Part shown: positions 1 through 7,029 of the stretch, piece by piece
Layout: each line of letters begins with the position of its first letter
How positions within the stretch are numbered: position 1 is the first letter of the stretch
NCBI GenBank assembly: GCA_963922585.1
Contig: CAWUIK010000061.1
Coordinates: forward strand, 1-18,728
Origin: Parvicella sp963922585
Lineage (GTDB): Bacteria > Bacteroidota > Bacteroidia > Flavobacteriales_D > Parvicellaceae
Direction: 5' to 3'
Length of the DNA: 18,728 bases
Notes under the pieces: generated by a model
Databases searched by the model: none
What the model saw: only the letters and a program-made list of their open reading frames with translations
Told to the model about the DNA's origin: nothing
Position numbers and translations under genes: made by a program

Positions 1-61
1 CTGATTAGCAGGATGTTAAACAAATAATTTAACTCACTTTTTTAAACATTATTCACGTTAA

Positions 62-766
62 TTACTTAGTATATGTTGCAGAACAAGACCCAATGTCTGT
101 TCCTAAGAAAGTAACTGTTTCATAATCATAATTAATAACCATTTCAGTTCCAGTAGCATTCATTGTTCCTGTTCCAGAGAATGTAACGTCACCAACTGTA
201 ACATTGATTGTTTGACTAGGAATTGTGATGGAATTTCCATTGATAGTTCCCGTTGCTGTTCCTCCAGCCAAAGTGAAAAATCCATCAATATTGATGTCAC
301 TTGTTGTTGCTCCAATCAAGAAATCAGCAGTTCCAGAAAGAGGGAAGGAAGTAGCGCCACAATCGCTATCTACAGACCATTCTCCAAGGTAAGTACTTTG
401 GTCAATAACCACAATAACTGTTCTGATAGCAGTAGCAGTTCCATTTTCATTTGTTGCTGAATAAGTCACAGAATATGTTCCAGTTTTTGTATTGTCAACT
501 GTAGAAGTAATGGTAACATCTACAGAAGAACCATCTTTATTGGTAGCAGTTGCACCTAATTCATCATATGTGGAACCAACAGCGATCGTAATACTAGCAG
601 CACCATTCAAAACGATATCTGGAGCGAAGGTACAAGTTCCATCGTCTTTTTTAGCTTCATTGCTATAGTTTGTTGCTGTTTCATCCATACAACCCTTCTT
701 CTTACAAGAAGTGGTAACCAATGCACCAATTATAAGTGCTCCTAATAAAACTTTAGTTGTTTTCAT
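62..766 (-). CDS. Lipoprotein with an Ig-like DUF5011/HYR-type domain
   Basis: The 234-residue product starts with a basic n-region, a hydrophobic stretch and the lipobox VTTSC, so Cys21 is the likely lipidated residue. The residues right after it are KKKG rather than acidic, so surface export by the Bacteroidetes lipoprotein export signal is not obvious and a periplasmic location is possible (inference). Residues about 25-45 carry a GCMDETATNY...DDGTC motif, a short cysteine-containing module seen repeatedly in Bacteroidetes surface proteins. Residues about 48-121 look like an Ig-like DUF5011/HYR fold (VGSTYDELGATATNKDG, then GTYSVTYSATNENGTA). The remainder is Thr/Gly-rich and beta-strand-like, ending in SCSATYTK, and I do not recognise it as a named domain. 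A TACTTTTG box lies just upstream. The gene appears monocistronic in this window. The lipoprotein call is firm; no specific function can be given. Confidence 0.85.
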   Translation of the reverse strand: MKTTKVLLGALIIGALVTTSCKKKGCMDETATNYSNEAKKDDGTCTFAPDIVLNGAASITIAVGSTYDELGATATNKDGSSVDVTITSTVDNTKTGTYSVTYSATNENGTATAIRTVIVVIDQSTYLGEWSVDSDCGATSFPLSGTADFLIGATTSDINIDGFFTLAGGTATGTINGNSITIPSQTINVTVGDVTFSGTGTMNATGTEMVINYDYETVTFLGTDIGSCSATYTK

Positions 767-786
767 TTTTTTATTTATTTATTACA

Positions 787-794
787 CAAAAGTA
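787..794 (-). promoter_or_regulatory. Putative -7 box (TACTTTTG) of the lipoprotein gene
   Basis: Read on the minus strand this is TACTTTTG, an exact match to the Bacteroidetes TAnnTTTG -7 consensus, 20 bp before the ATG at 766. No clear TTG -33 element is seen at the usual distance, so the call rests on the -7 box and its position. Confidence 0.4.
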
Positions 795-850
795 AACGTT
801 TTTTACTTAATTAGTTTTGTTTTTTAAAAATAAAGTAAAGCCAATAATAT

Positions 851-1192
851 CTATCCTCCTTTCTTTTTTGTTTTGAAACCTTCTTTTTCCAACAGTTGAA
901 TTACTTTTTCTCTGTGTTCTCCTTGAATGAAAATCTCGCCATCTTTAACAGTTCCACCAACACCACACTTGGACTTTAAGAACTTTCCTAAATCATCTAA
1001 ATCTTCTTCACTACCCACAAAACCTTCAATCAATGTAACCACTTTTCCTGCTCTTTTTTTTCTATCATGAGAAACATAAAGAAGTTGTTGATTATTTGTC
1101 AAAGTTTCTTCATTTTCAAAATCATTCTCTTCATCCAAATTGAAATTGGGGTTGGTAGAATACACTACATTTCCTTTGTTCTTTTTTGCCAT
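851..1192 (-). CDS. yciH: SUI1/eIF1-family translation factor (YciH-like)
   Basis: The protein has 113 residues. The C-terminal 70 or so match the SUI1/eIF1 fold of bacterial YciH: a basic KKRAGKVVT strand, then EDLDDLGKFLKSKCGVGGTVKDGEIFIQG, then a HREKVIQLLEKEGF helix and a lysine-rich tail. The GVGGTVKDGEI loop is the most diagnostic part. The N-terminal 45 residues are acidic, low-complexity and probably disordered. The family is thought to influence start-codon or initiator-tRNA selection, but its bacterial role is poorly defined. The gene starts 11 bp after the purC stop on the same strand, so the two are probably co-transcribed. Confidence 0.88.
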   Translation of the reverse strand: MAKKNKGNVVYSTNPNFNLDEENDFENEETLTNNQQLLYVSHDRKKRAGKVVTLIEGFVGSEEDLDDLGKFLKSKCGVGGTVKDGEIFIQGEHREKVIQLLEKEGFKTKKKGG

Positions 1193-1203
1193 GTTAAGAC
1201 TTT

Positions 1204-2160
1204 TTATTTACTAATAGCGTATTTTTCGAAGAAAGCTAAAACATTTTTTTCTATTCTTTCTTTAGGGTTAGAAATATCGAGTTTTTGAAACTTCTCTCCA
1301 CTTACTTTTTCATAAAGTTCTATATATCTGTCTGTAACAGATTTTACAAATTCATCTGTCATTTCGGGAATAGCTTGATCGTCTTTACCTTGGAAACCAC
1401 CAGCCATCAACCATTCTCTTACAAACTCTTTGGAAAGTTGCTTTTGAGGTTCATTTGCGGCTAATCTTTCTTCATATCCATCAGCATAGAAGTATCTGGA
1501 AGAGTCTGGCGTATGAATTTCATCTATCAGATAAATTTCGTTACCAATTTTTCCAAACTCGTATTTTGTATCGACTAATATAAGTCCCTGATGAGCAGCA
1601 ATTTCAACTCCCCTTTGGTAAATTGCTCTTGTGTATTGTTCCAGTTTTTCATAATCCTCAGCCGAAACGATACCTTTTGCAATAATATCTTCTTTTGAGA
1701 TATCTTCATCATGTCCTTCTGAAGCTTTTGTGGTAGGCGTAATTATTGGCTTAGGAAATTTTTGATTTTCTTTCATTCCCTCTGGAAGTTCTACTCCACA
1801 AAGTGTTCTCAAACCATTTTTGTAGGTTCTCCAAGCATGTCCAGTAAGATAACCTCTTATAACCATTTCTACTTTGAATGGTTCGCACACCCTACCGATA
1901 CTTACATTCGGGTCGGGGGTACTAATCAACCAGTTGGGTAAAATATCCTCTGTGGCTTTTAGAAATTTTGCAGCCAGTTGATTCAACACCTGTCCTTTGT
2001 ATGGAATTCCTTTGGGAAGAACTACATCAAAAGCCGATATTCTATCACTTACTACCATTACTAAATGTTCGTTATTAATGTTATATACGTCTCTTACTTT
2101 TCCTTTGTAGTGACTTACTTGAAGTGGAAATTGAAACGAAATATCTGTAATAGTGCTCAT
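1204..2160 (-). CDS. purC: Phosphoribosylaminoimidazole-succinocarboxamide synthase (SAICAR synthase)
   Basis: This enzyme joins CAIR and aspartate, with ATP, to give SAICAR in de novo purine synthesis. At 318 residues it is the longer form of about 300 residues, not the short form of about 240. Recognisable blocks in order are the nucleotide-binding GKVRDVYNI near the N-terminus, SDRISAFDVVLPKGIPYKG, EMVIRGYLTGHAWRTY, the ILVDTKYEFG strand and LIDEIHTPDSSRYF, which holds ligand-contacting acidic and serine residues. It ends in a long charged helical tail. No active-site block is missing. It is followed at 11 bp by yciH and preceded by a TATCTTTG promoter box. Confidence 0.96.
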   Translation of the reverse strand: MSTITDISFQFPLQVSHYKGKVRDVYNINNEHLVMVVSDRISAFDVVLPKGIPYKGQVLNQLAAKFLKATEDILPNWLISTPDPNVSIGRVCEPFKVEMVIRGYLTGHAWRTYKNGLRTLCGVELPEGMKENQKFPKPIITPTTKASEGHDEDISKEDIIAKGIVSAEDYEKLEQYTRAIYQRGVEIAAHQGLILVDTKYEFGKIGNEIYLIDEIHTPDSSRYFYADGYEERLAANEPQKQLSKEFVREWLMAGGFQGKDDQAIPEMTDEFVKSVTDRYIELYEKVSGEKFQKLDISNPKERIEKNVLAFFEKYAISK

Positions 2161-2192
2161 ACTTATACTCTATGATTTGAATTTGAAAGGCA

Positions 2193-2200
2193 CAAAGATA
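2193..2200 (-). promoter_or_regulatory. Putative -7 box (TATCTTTG) of the purC-yciH unit
   Basis: Read on the minus strand this is TATCTTTG, an exact TAnnTTTG match, 32 bp upstream of the purC ATG. A TTTG lies upstream but only about 11 bp away, shorter than the usual 17-23 bp, so the -33 element is uncertain. No purine-riboswitch-like fold was recognised in the leader. Confidence 0.4.
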
Positions 2201-2263
2201 AAATCTTCTTCAAATTGAATGCTTATAATTTCTTAAAATGATTTAAAAAAGTTCATCTATTAT

Positions 2264-2410
2264 TTACTTTTTAAGGTTATAGATAACACCAAGTTTAAGA
2301 TAATACCCTGCACTACTCAACAAAAGTTCATCAATTGGTTTATTCAAATAAAATTTCCTTTCTTCATTATCTATTTTCATTATTTTTTTATATTCGTTAA
2401 GGGACATAGC
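2264..2410 (-). pseudogene. Orphan 3' end of a beta-barrel-like protein beside the insertion sequence
   Basis: An open minus-strand frame with no proper 5' part ends at TAA 2264-2266. Its last codons read ...YLNKPIDELLLSSAGYYLK and then LGVIYNLKK. The alternating hydrophobic/polar pattern with terminal aromatic residues resembles the last strands of Bacteroidetes outer-membrane barrel proteins. The frame runs upstream only to a stop at 2411-2413, inside the left inverted repeat of the IS. The simplest reading is the C-terminal remnant of a gene cut by the insertion. No convincing 5' part was found on the far side of the IS. The assignment to an outer-membrane barrel rests on pattern only. Confidence 0.35.
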
Positions 2411-2440
2411 TTACACAAGTTAAAGATCATACTTTACACT
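2395..2440. repeat. Left terminal inverted repeat of the IS481-like element
   Basis: It matches the reverse complement of about 3646-3692 with small gaps at roughly three positions in four. The best-conserved stretches are AAGTTAAA and TTTACACT. It overlaps the 3' end of the transposase frame, which stops at 2434. Confidence 0.65.
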
Positions 2441-3611
2441 ATGTTTTGACTAAGCCTAATTGCTATTTGTTTATCTCTTATGTTTAAATCATCAAAGTAC
2501 CCCAAAAATACTCCATAATAATATACCCTCCAAATTCCGTTACCTAATTCTTCAACACCTACATATTTTCCCTTCAAAGCAATGGTTAAATATATCCAGT
2601 GATATGACTTCCATCTTATAGAACCATTTTGAGTAACTTTCATTATTTTGAAGTTAGGATTGTATTCATATTCTCTAATTCTTTCTGGAAAAGGACGAGT
2701 AGAAAATTGGTGAACTGAAGCAGGTGTTTCCATGTCTAAAGCTTCATGAGGACGCACATGATTATACTCCTTTACAAAGTGATTTAAACGCCTCTGTTGT
2801 GCCTTTAAATCTTGTGCCGAAGGCTTGGTGCAAGCCGCCTTTAAATCACGATGCATTCGCTCATGTCTTCCATTTTGTTCTGGGTGTGCTGGGTCAGAAA
2901 AAACAGGCATAATTCCCAGTTCAATAAACCAATAAGAAAGTTGTGTAAATCGTTGGATTGCTCTCACAGATCCAAAGGGACTTCCATTGTCTGTGTGCTT
3001 TTGCTTAGGTATGCCGTATGTTCTGAAAAACTTTGTGAATTCTGCTTTTGCGTTTTTTAGTGTTTCATTGTAATGACCTTTTGCGGAGAACACAAACCTG
3101 CTTTTGGAGTCCGCAATTGTAAGTGAATGACAATAGATTTTATTACCCATTAAAAACTTTCCTTTGTAGTCTGCGCTCCATACTTCATTGCACTCCTGAG
3201 GGTCGAAAATTGGGAAGATTGGTTTAACTCTTTTACAACGTTTTTGAGGTTTAACAAAACCGTTTTTTAGTAAAATATTATGAACTGTAACTACACTTGG
3301 GATATCATCTTCAGAACAATCGTTAAACAACAGTCTTCTGATTTTTTTTGCACCCCAAAGTTTGTGTTTTTCTTTCAAATTCAGGATGCTTTTTATAATT
3401 TCATGGTGCTATTTGGATGTTTTTGAGGAGCCTTAGAGTGCTCAATTAAGCCTTCAATTCCATTTTCTTCAAACCTAGAAATGAATTTATAGGCAGTCGG
3501 TCGGGAAATATTAAATGCTTTACATAATTCTGTAATCGAATACTTTCCAGTTCTCCATTCACAGATAAATTCTACTTTGTGTTCCATAGTTGTCGTTTCT
3601 TTCCAAGGCAT
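2434..3611 (-). pseudogene. IS481-family transposase, interrupted by a frameshift
   Basis: Two adjacent frames together make one IS481-type DDE transposase. The 72-residue 5' part (3611-3393) is the N-terminal helix-turn-helix region: the MPWKETTTME start typical of the family, then ITELCKAFNISRPTAYKFISRFEENG. The 3' part (2434 to about 3408) carries the rve/integrase core. Its likely catalytic residues are D in VWSADYKG, D in KHTDNGSPFGS and E in PEQNGRHERMHRDLK, followed by the C-terminal domain. The first frame stops at TAA 3395-3393. The second is already open from just after TAG 3411-3409, reading HHEIIKSILNLKEKHKLWG as family members do at this junction. One missing base near 3403-3408 (a -1 shift) would rejoin them. 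A programmed -1 shift cannot be excluded, but single-frame transposases are the rule in this family and no strong slippery heptamer is seen. Confidence 0.8.
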
Positions 3612-3645
3612 AATTTCTGTTTTTTTTCAGAAAATTAGTCTTTAA

Positions 3646-3692
3646 AAGTGTAAACGATGTCTATTTAACTTTGTAAACGATGTGCCTTTACC
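3646..3692. repeat. Right terminal inverted repeat of the IS481-like element
   Basis: It contains two copies of TGTAAACGATGT (at 3649-3660 and 3672-3683) and pairs with the left end at 2395-2440. The transposase reading frame starts just inside, at 3611. Confidence 0.65.
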
Positions 3693-4021
3693 GTACCAAT
3701 TTCCTTTCAATAATGACAATAAACAAGTCGTTTGATAATTGGGTTGAATACTTTTTTTGCAAAATGAGTCATTAAAAACAAAAATAACAACTGATAAGGT
3801 ATATTTATTCGTATAATTAACCGTATAATTATTCGTTTTTTTTATTAAAATGATTGAATTTACCCCCCATTAAACCTAATTTTTTCCAAAGCTTCGCCCC
3901 TTCAGTCACAGAACCAAAATCGCATTCAAGTAGTAAATATAAATATTTTATTTTATTTCAAATACATCTGTTTTATAAAAAATCAATACCTTAGTAATTC
4001 AAAAGTTATAAAATTTATGCC
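3693..4021. other. Non-coding stretch between the IS and acs
   Basis: No complete gene is supported here. It is strongly AT-rich. It contains a 12-bp-spaced pair of CGTATAATTA direct repeats (3810-3819 and 3822-3831). It also contains a coding-like minus-strand remnant at 3829-3930 (described separately) and the presumed acs promoter. No exact TAnnTTTG box was found before acs; TACATCTG near 3962 is the closest. Confidence 0.5.
3829..3930 (-). pseudogene. Short coding-like remnant of unknown origin
   Basis: On the minus strand a frame ending at TAA 3829-3831 reads ECDFGSVTEGAKLWKKLG and then LMGGKFNHFNKKNE. Its composition is far more protein-like, with G, E, W and K, and locally higher in GC than its very AT-rich surroundings. 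It has no plausible start. The codons upstream of E become AT-rich and reach a stop near 3960. It could be a gene fragment or part of an interspersed repeat. I do not recognise the family. Confidence 0.25.
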
Positions 4022-5914
4022 ATGATAGCAAAAATCAACTCGTTTTCGGAATACAAAGAGAAATACAAAGAAAGTATAGATAATCCTGAGAAATTTTGGA
4101 GTGAAATGGCATCGACTTTTCAATGGAAAAAGAAATGGGATAAAGTAGTCAATTGGAATTTTGAAACTCCTAGCGTTAATTGGTTTGAAGGCGGACAATT
4201 GAACATCACAGAAAACTGTATCGATAGGCACTTAGCCAATCATAAAGATAAAATTGCCATTCTTTGGGAGCCCAATCATCCTAATGAAGCAGTCAGAAAA
4301 ATCACTTATGAAGAACTGGCTAAAGAAGTCAACAAAATGGCAAACGTTCTCAAAAGCAAAGGCATTCAAAAGGGAGATAGAGTTTGTTTGTATATGCCCA
4401 TGGTTCCCGAATTGACTTTTGCGGTTTTAGCTTGTGCAAGAATTGGCGCCATTCATTCTGTGGTTTTTGCTGGTTTTAGCGCCAAAGCATTGGCAGACAG
4501 AATTAATGATTCGGATTGTAAAGTGCTCTTTACCGCAGATTTTGGTTTGAGAGGCGATAAAAAAACACCTCTAAAAGAAATTGCAGATGAAGCACTTCAA
4601 AATTGTTCGAGCATTACCAATTGTATTGTTTACAAAAGAACTGAAGATACTGTTCCAATGCAAGAAGGAAGAGACGAATGGTGGCACGATGTAATGCAAA
4701 ATGCTTCTGATATTTGTGAAGCAACCATCATGAATGCCGAAGATGAACTTTTTATTCTTTATACCTCTGGTTCTACTGGACAACCCAAAGGAGTTGTTCA
4801 TACTACTGCAGGCTATATGGTGTATGCAGAATATTCTTTTAGAAATGTTTTTCAATACGAAGACCAAGATATCTATTGGTGTACAGCCGATATCGGTTGG
4901 ATTACGGGGCACAGTTATATCATATACGGTCCACTTCTGGCTGGCGCTACTACACTAATGTTTGAAGGTGTACCTACTTTTCCAGATGCGGGCAGGTTTT
5001 GGGAAGTGGTAGCCAAACACAAAGTCAATTTATTTTATACTGCACCTACAGCCATAAGAGCATTACAAGCTTGTGATATCTCATTGGTAAACCAACACGA
5101 TTTATCTTCTTTGAGAGTATTAGGAAGTGTGGGAGAACCCATCAATGACGAAGCGTGGGAATGGTATCATCAACATATTGGTAAATCAAAATGCCCGATT
5201 GTAGATACTTGGTGGCAAACAGAAACTGGCGGCATAATGATTTCGCCTTTGGCAAATATTACTCCACTAAAACCTACTTTTGCTACGCTACCGCTTCCAG
5301 GAATTCAGCCTTGCTTGGTAGATGCTAATGGAAAAGAAATAGAAGGAAATGATGTGGAAGGTAATCTTTGTGTTAAATTTCCTTGGCCTTCGATGTTGAG
5401 AACTATTTGGGGAGATCACGAAAGATGTAAAATGACTTATTTTTCTACTTACAAAGAAAAATATTTCACTGGAGATGGCTGCAAAAGAGACAAGGATGGT
5501 TATTATAGAATAACTGGAAGAGTGGATGATGTTATCAATGTTTCAGGACATAGAATTGGTACAGCTGAAGTCGAAGATGCCATCAATACACATCCCAAAG
5601 TAATCGAAAGTGCAGTAGTTGGATACCCACACGATATCAAAGGGCAAGGCATTTATGCATATGTTATTTGCGAAAAAATTGAGGATGAAAATAGTTTAAG
5701 AAAAGAAATTTTAGCTCAGGTTACATTGGAAATAGGACCTATTGCCAAACCAGATAAAATACAAGTAGTTAGTGGATTACCTAAAACAAGATCTGGAAAA
5801 ATTATGAGGAGAATTTTACGAAAAATTGCAGAAGGTGAATTCAATAGTTTTGGTGATACTAGCACATTGTTGGATCCTGCGGTTGTAAATGAAATTAAAA
5901 AAAATGCTCTATAA
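4022..5914 (+). CDS. acs: Acetyl-coenzyme A synthetase (AMP-forming)
   Basis: This enzyme activates acetate with ATP and CoA to acetyl-CoA through acetyl-AMP, in the cytoplasm. It has 630 residues, close to the usual 640-650. An N-terminal acetyl-CoA-synthetase cap (FSEYKEKYKESIDNPEKFW...W) is followed by the ANL core. That core has the phosphate-binding loop LYTSGSTGQPKGVV near residue 246, the ADIGWITGHSY block, the TWWQTETGG motif that lines the acyl pocket and contributes adenylate contacts, the hinge region YFTGDGCKRDKDGYYRITGRVDDVINVSGHR, and the C-terminal PKTRSGKIMRR. In that last motif Lys593 is the catalytic lysine that is reversibly acetylated in this family. The gene is single on this strand and converges on the 114-residue gene with 17 bp between stops. 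An overlapping two-codon ATG CCA TGA sits at the start. Confidence 0.97.
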   Translation: MIAKINSFSEYKEKYKESIDNPEKFWSEMASTFQWKKKWDKVVNWNFETPSVNWFEGGQLNITENCIDRHLANHKDKIAILWEPNHPNEAVRKITYEELAKEVNKMANVLKSKGIQKGDRVCLYMPMVPELTFAVLACARIGAIHSVVFAGFSAKALADRINDSDCKVLFTADFGLRGDKKTPLKEIADEALQNCSSITNCIVYKRTEDTVPMQEGRDEWWHDVMQNASDICEATIMNAEDELFILYTSGSTGQPKGVVHTTAGYMVYAEYSFRNVFQYEDQDIYWCTADIGWITGHSYIIYGPLLAGATTLMFEGVPTFPDAGRFWEVVAKHKVNLFYTAPTAIRALQACDISLVNQHDLSSLRVLGSVGEPINDEAWEWYHQHIGKSKCPIVDTWWQTETGGIMISPLANITPLKPTFATLPLPGIQPCLVDANGKEIEGNDVEGNLCVKFPWPSMLRTIWGDHERCKMTYFSTYKEKYFTGDGCKRDKDGYYRITGRVDDVINVSGHRIGTAEVEDAINTHPKVIESAVVGYPHDIKGQGIYAYVICEKIEDENSLRKEILAQVTLEIGPIAKPDKIQVVSGLPKTRSGKIMRRILRKIAEGEFNSFGDTSTLLDPAVVNEIKKNAL

Positions 5915-5931
5915 AATATTGTTGAAATTTC

Positions 5932-6276
5932 TCAAATTGGCTTTTTAGTTCTTTCGAAGTAATCTATAATTGCCTCTTTAATTAAATCCTCTTGTTCATG
6001 CTGATTGATAGGAGGCAATTTTTTTACATTTTCAAAATGTGGCCATCCATCATCGTCTTTACCAACAAATTCATAATATCCATAAGGCTCTAGTAAAGTA
6101 CATATAGCTATGTGCATCACTTCAATTTTTTGGTCTTTTTTAAGTTTTTGATAACCCAAATTGAGTTCCTGCAAACCAATTAGGAAAATGATGGTTTGTA
6201 AATCCAAGGTTTCTCCAAAATGCTCAGAAGCCATTTTTACTGTTTCACGCCACTTTTTTTCTAATTCGAAATTCAT
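5932..6276 (-). CDS. Uncharacterised 114-residue protein
   Basis: I do not recognise a characterised family. The protein is soluble, with no signal peptide or membrane segment, and looks mostly helical in its N-terminal two thirds: a charged helix (ELEKKWRETVKMASEHFG), an amphipathic helix (LQTIIFLIGLQELNLGYQKL), then a helix reaching EPYGYYEFVGKDDDGWPHFENV. The conserved-looking aromatic and glycine positions (GYYEF, DGWPHF) suggest a real protein. On the minus strand it was probably the last gene after the hutD-like gene: removing the toxin-antitoxin cassette and one repeat leaves about 44 bp between them. A TACCTTTG box 5 bp before its ATG suggests it also has its own, possibly leaderless, transcript. 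Confidence 0.7.
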   Translation of the reverse strand: MNFELEKKWRETVKMASEHFGETLDLQTIIFLIGLQELNLGYQKLKKDQKIEVMHIAICTLLEPYGYYEFVGKDDDGWPHFENVKKLPPINQHEQEDLIKEAIIDYFERTKKPI

Positions 6277-6280
6277 AAAA

Positions 6281-6288
6281 CAAAGGTA
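6281..6288 (-). promoter_or_regulatory. Putative -7 box (TACCTTTG) with an adjacent palindrome, for the 114-residue gene
   Basis: The minus strand reads TACCTTTG, an exact TAnnTTTG match ending 4 bp before the ATG at 6276, so a transcript from it would have little or no leader. Immediately upstream lies the inverted repeat ATACAA-AAC-TTGTAT (6290-6304). The 13 bases TACCTTTGTTTTA are shared exactly with the toxin-antitoxin promoter at 6435 on the other strand. Confidence 0.35.
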
Positions 6289-6317
6289 TATACAAAACTT
6301 GTATGAAAAGTATATGA

Positions 6318-6357
6318 AGTTTAAAGAAATATTTCAACAACTATCACAACGCCTTCT
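6318..6357. repeat. 40-bp direct repeat, orphan copy of the hutD-like 3' end
   Basis: It is identical over 40 bp to 7030-7069, with the match breaking at both edges. Read on the minus strand it encodes EGVVIVVEIFL and a stop, the exact C-terminus of the hutD-like protein plus 3 nt. The codons upstream of it (LYYLSKFKCK) do not resemble that protein. It is therefore a detached copy of a gene end, lying at the left border of the toxin-antitoxin module. Confidence 0.95.
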
Positions 6358-6420
6358 TTACATTTAAACTTTGACAAGTAATATAAAAGATACTTTTTTA
6401 TAAAATAGATTTTTTATTTC

Positions 6421-6435
6421 ACTTAAAATTTAAGT
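6421..6435. promoter_or_regulatory. Perfect palindrome, probable operator of the toxin-antitoxin genes
   Basis: ACTTAAAATTTAAGT is a perfect inverted repeat with 7-bp arms and a one-base centre. Its last base is the first base of the TACCTTTG -7 box. Type II antitoxins commonly repress their own promoter through such palindromes, so this is the natural candidate site. The regulatory role is inferred. Confidence 0.5.
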
Positions 6436-6442
6436 ACCTTTG
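6435..6442 (+). promoter_or_regulatory. Putative -7 box (TACCTTTG) of the toxin-antitoxin operon
   Basis: This is an exact TAnnTTTG match 53 bp before the antitoxin ATG. No clean TTG -33 element was seen at 17-23 bp; that interval is a run of T and A. It abuts the palindrome at 6421-6435. Confidence 0.45.
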
Positions 6443-6495
6443 TTTTAGTAACTTAATAAATAAACTTTATTTCAAGTTTTACGTATCACCGCATT

Positions 6496-6702
6496 ATGAA
6501 AATTATTTTAGACATAAAAGACCACAAAGTTGATTTCGTTTTAGAACTTCTCAATAATCTTTCTGATTATGTTACAACGATAAAACTAGAAGAAAACGCT
6601 CCTATTAAAGAAAACATAAAAGGAGCGCTGAACGAAGTTAAACTTCATAATCAAGGGAAAATTAAATTAAAATCTGCTTACGATTTGTTGAATGAAGTAT
6701 AA
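6496..6702 (+). CDS. Antitoxin of a type II toxin-antitoxin pair (Bacteroidetes-type)
   Basis: The 68-residue protein begins MKIILDIKDHKVDFVLELLNNLSDY, a beta-strand followed by a helix, which is the typical opening of small Bacteroidetes antitoxins found before RelE/ParE toxins. It ends in a basic segment (KLKSAYDLLNEV). No classical helix-turn-helix is evident; a strand-mediated dimeric DNA-binding N-terminus is possible. The last 11 bp overlap the toxin start, a tight translational arrangement expected for antitoxin-first modules. Its promoter has a perfect palindrome that could be its operator. The call depends mainly on its pairing with the toxin. Confidence 0.75.
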   Translation: MKIILDIKDHKVDFVLELLNNLSDYVTTIKLEENAPIKENIKGALNEVKLHNQGKIKLKSAYDLLNEV

Positions 6703-7018
6703 TATTCTTTATTCAAGTTATTTTGAAAAAGAATTTAAAAAGTTAGTCAAAAAACACAAATCGCTTAAATCTGATATTGTTTTACTTTTTGATTCTTTAC
6801 AAGAAAATCCTACTCAAGGAATTTCATTAGGAAAGCATTGCTATAAAATTCGTCTTGCTATTTCTTCTAAAGGGAAAGGCAAAAGTGTTGGTGCTAGAGT
6901 AATTACGAATATTAAAGTTGAAGATTATAATATTTTTTTACTAACTATTTACGATAAATCAGAAAAAGAAAACATTACAGATAAAGAGCTTACAACACTC
7001 ATAGATTCAATTCTGTAA
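6692..7018 (+). CDS. RelE/ParE-family toxin
   Basis: The 108-residue protein has the RelE/ParE superfamily layout: an N-terminal strand and helical hairpin (FEKEFKKLVKKHKSLKSDIVLLFDSLQENP), GISLGKHCYKIRLAI, then the diagnostic block SKGKGKSVGARVITNIKV, and a final IFLLTIYDKSEKENIT strand-helix. Family members either cleave mRNA on the ribosome (RelE, HigB) or inhibit gyrase (ParE); the sequence alone does not settle which. The basic residues in GKGKSVGAR favour an RNase-type activity (inference). It overlaps the antitoxin by 11 bp and ends 11 bp before the right-hand 40-bp repeat. The reading frame is intact, so it may be active. Confidence 0.85.
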   Translation: MKYNILYSSYFEKEFKKLVKKHKSLKSDIVLLFDSLQENPTQGISLGKHCYKIRLAISSKGKGKSVGARVITNIKVEDYNIFLLTIYDKSEKENITDKELTTLIDSIL

Positions 7019-7029
7019 TACCCTATTTT

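Larger units (their letters stand above)
2396..3692 (-). mobile_element. IS481-family insertion sequence, decayed
   Basis: The element of about 1.3 kb is defined by its transposase halves and by imperfect terminal inverted repeats of about 45 bp. Reading inward, the left end (2395-2440) and the right end (3692 back to about 3646) share the blocks AAGG-ACAT-TTACA, then AAGTTAAA, then TTTACACT. In the right end the block ACATCGTTTACA occurs twice about 22 bp apart, and degenerate copies lie in the left end. These are probably repeated transposase-binding sites. No target-site duplication could be recognised, which suits an old insertion or later flank deletion. Exact outer ends are uncertain by a few bases. 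Confidence 0.75.

Noticed and set aside
3393..3411. Programmed -1 frameshift as the normal way to make the transposase.
   Set aside because: IS481-family transposases are normally one frame, and no convincing slippery heptamer with a downstream structure is seen. Decay or a read error is simpler.
2352..3709. The 11-mer AATTTCCTTTC occurs on both sides of the IS (2352-2362 and about 3699-3709) and could look like a target-site duplication.
   Set aside because: The left copy lies over 30 bp outside the left inverted repeat while the right copy is only about 7 bp outside the right one. The positions do not fit a duplication made by insertion, and an AT-rich 11-mer can recur by chance.
4571..4912. 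Antisense open frame inside acs.
   Set aside because: It lies wholly within a strongly conserved gene and its translation has no recognisable features.
6358..7029. Integron-like gene cassette for the toxin-antitoxin pair.
   Set aside because: The flanking repeats are direct copies of a gene end, with no attC-like folded site and no integrase nearby.
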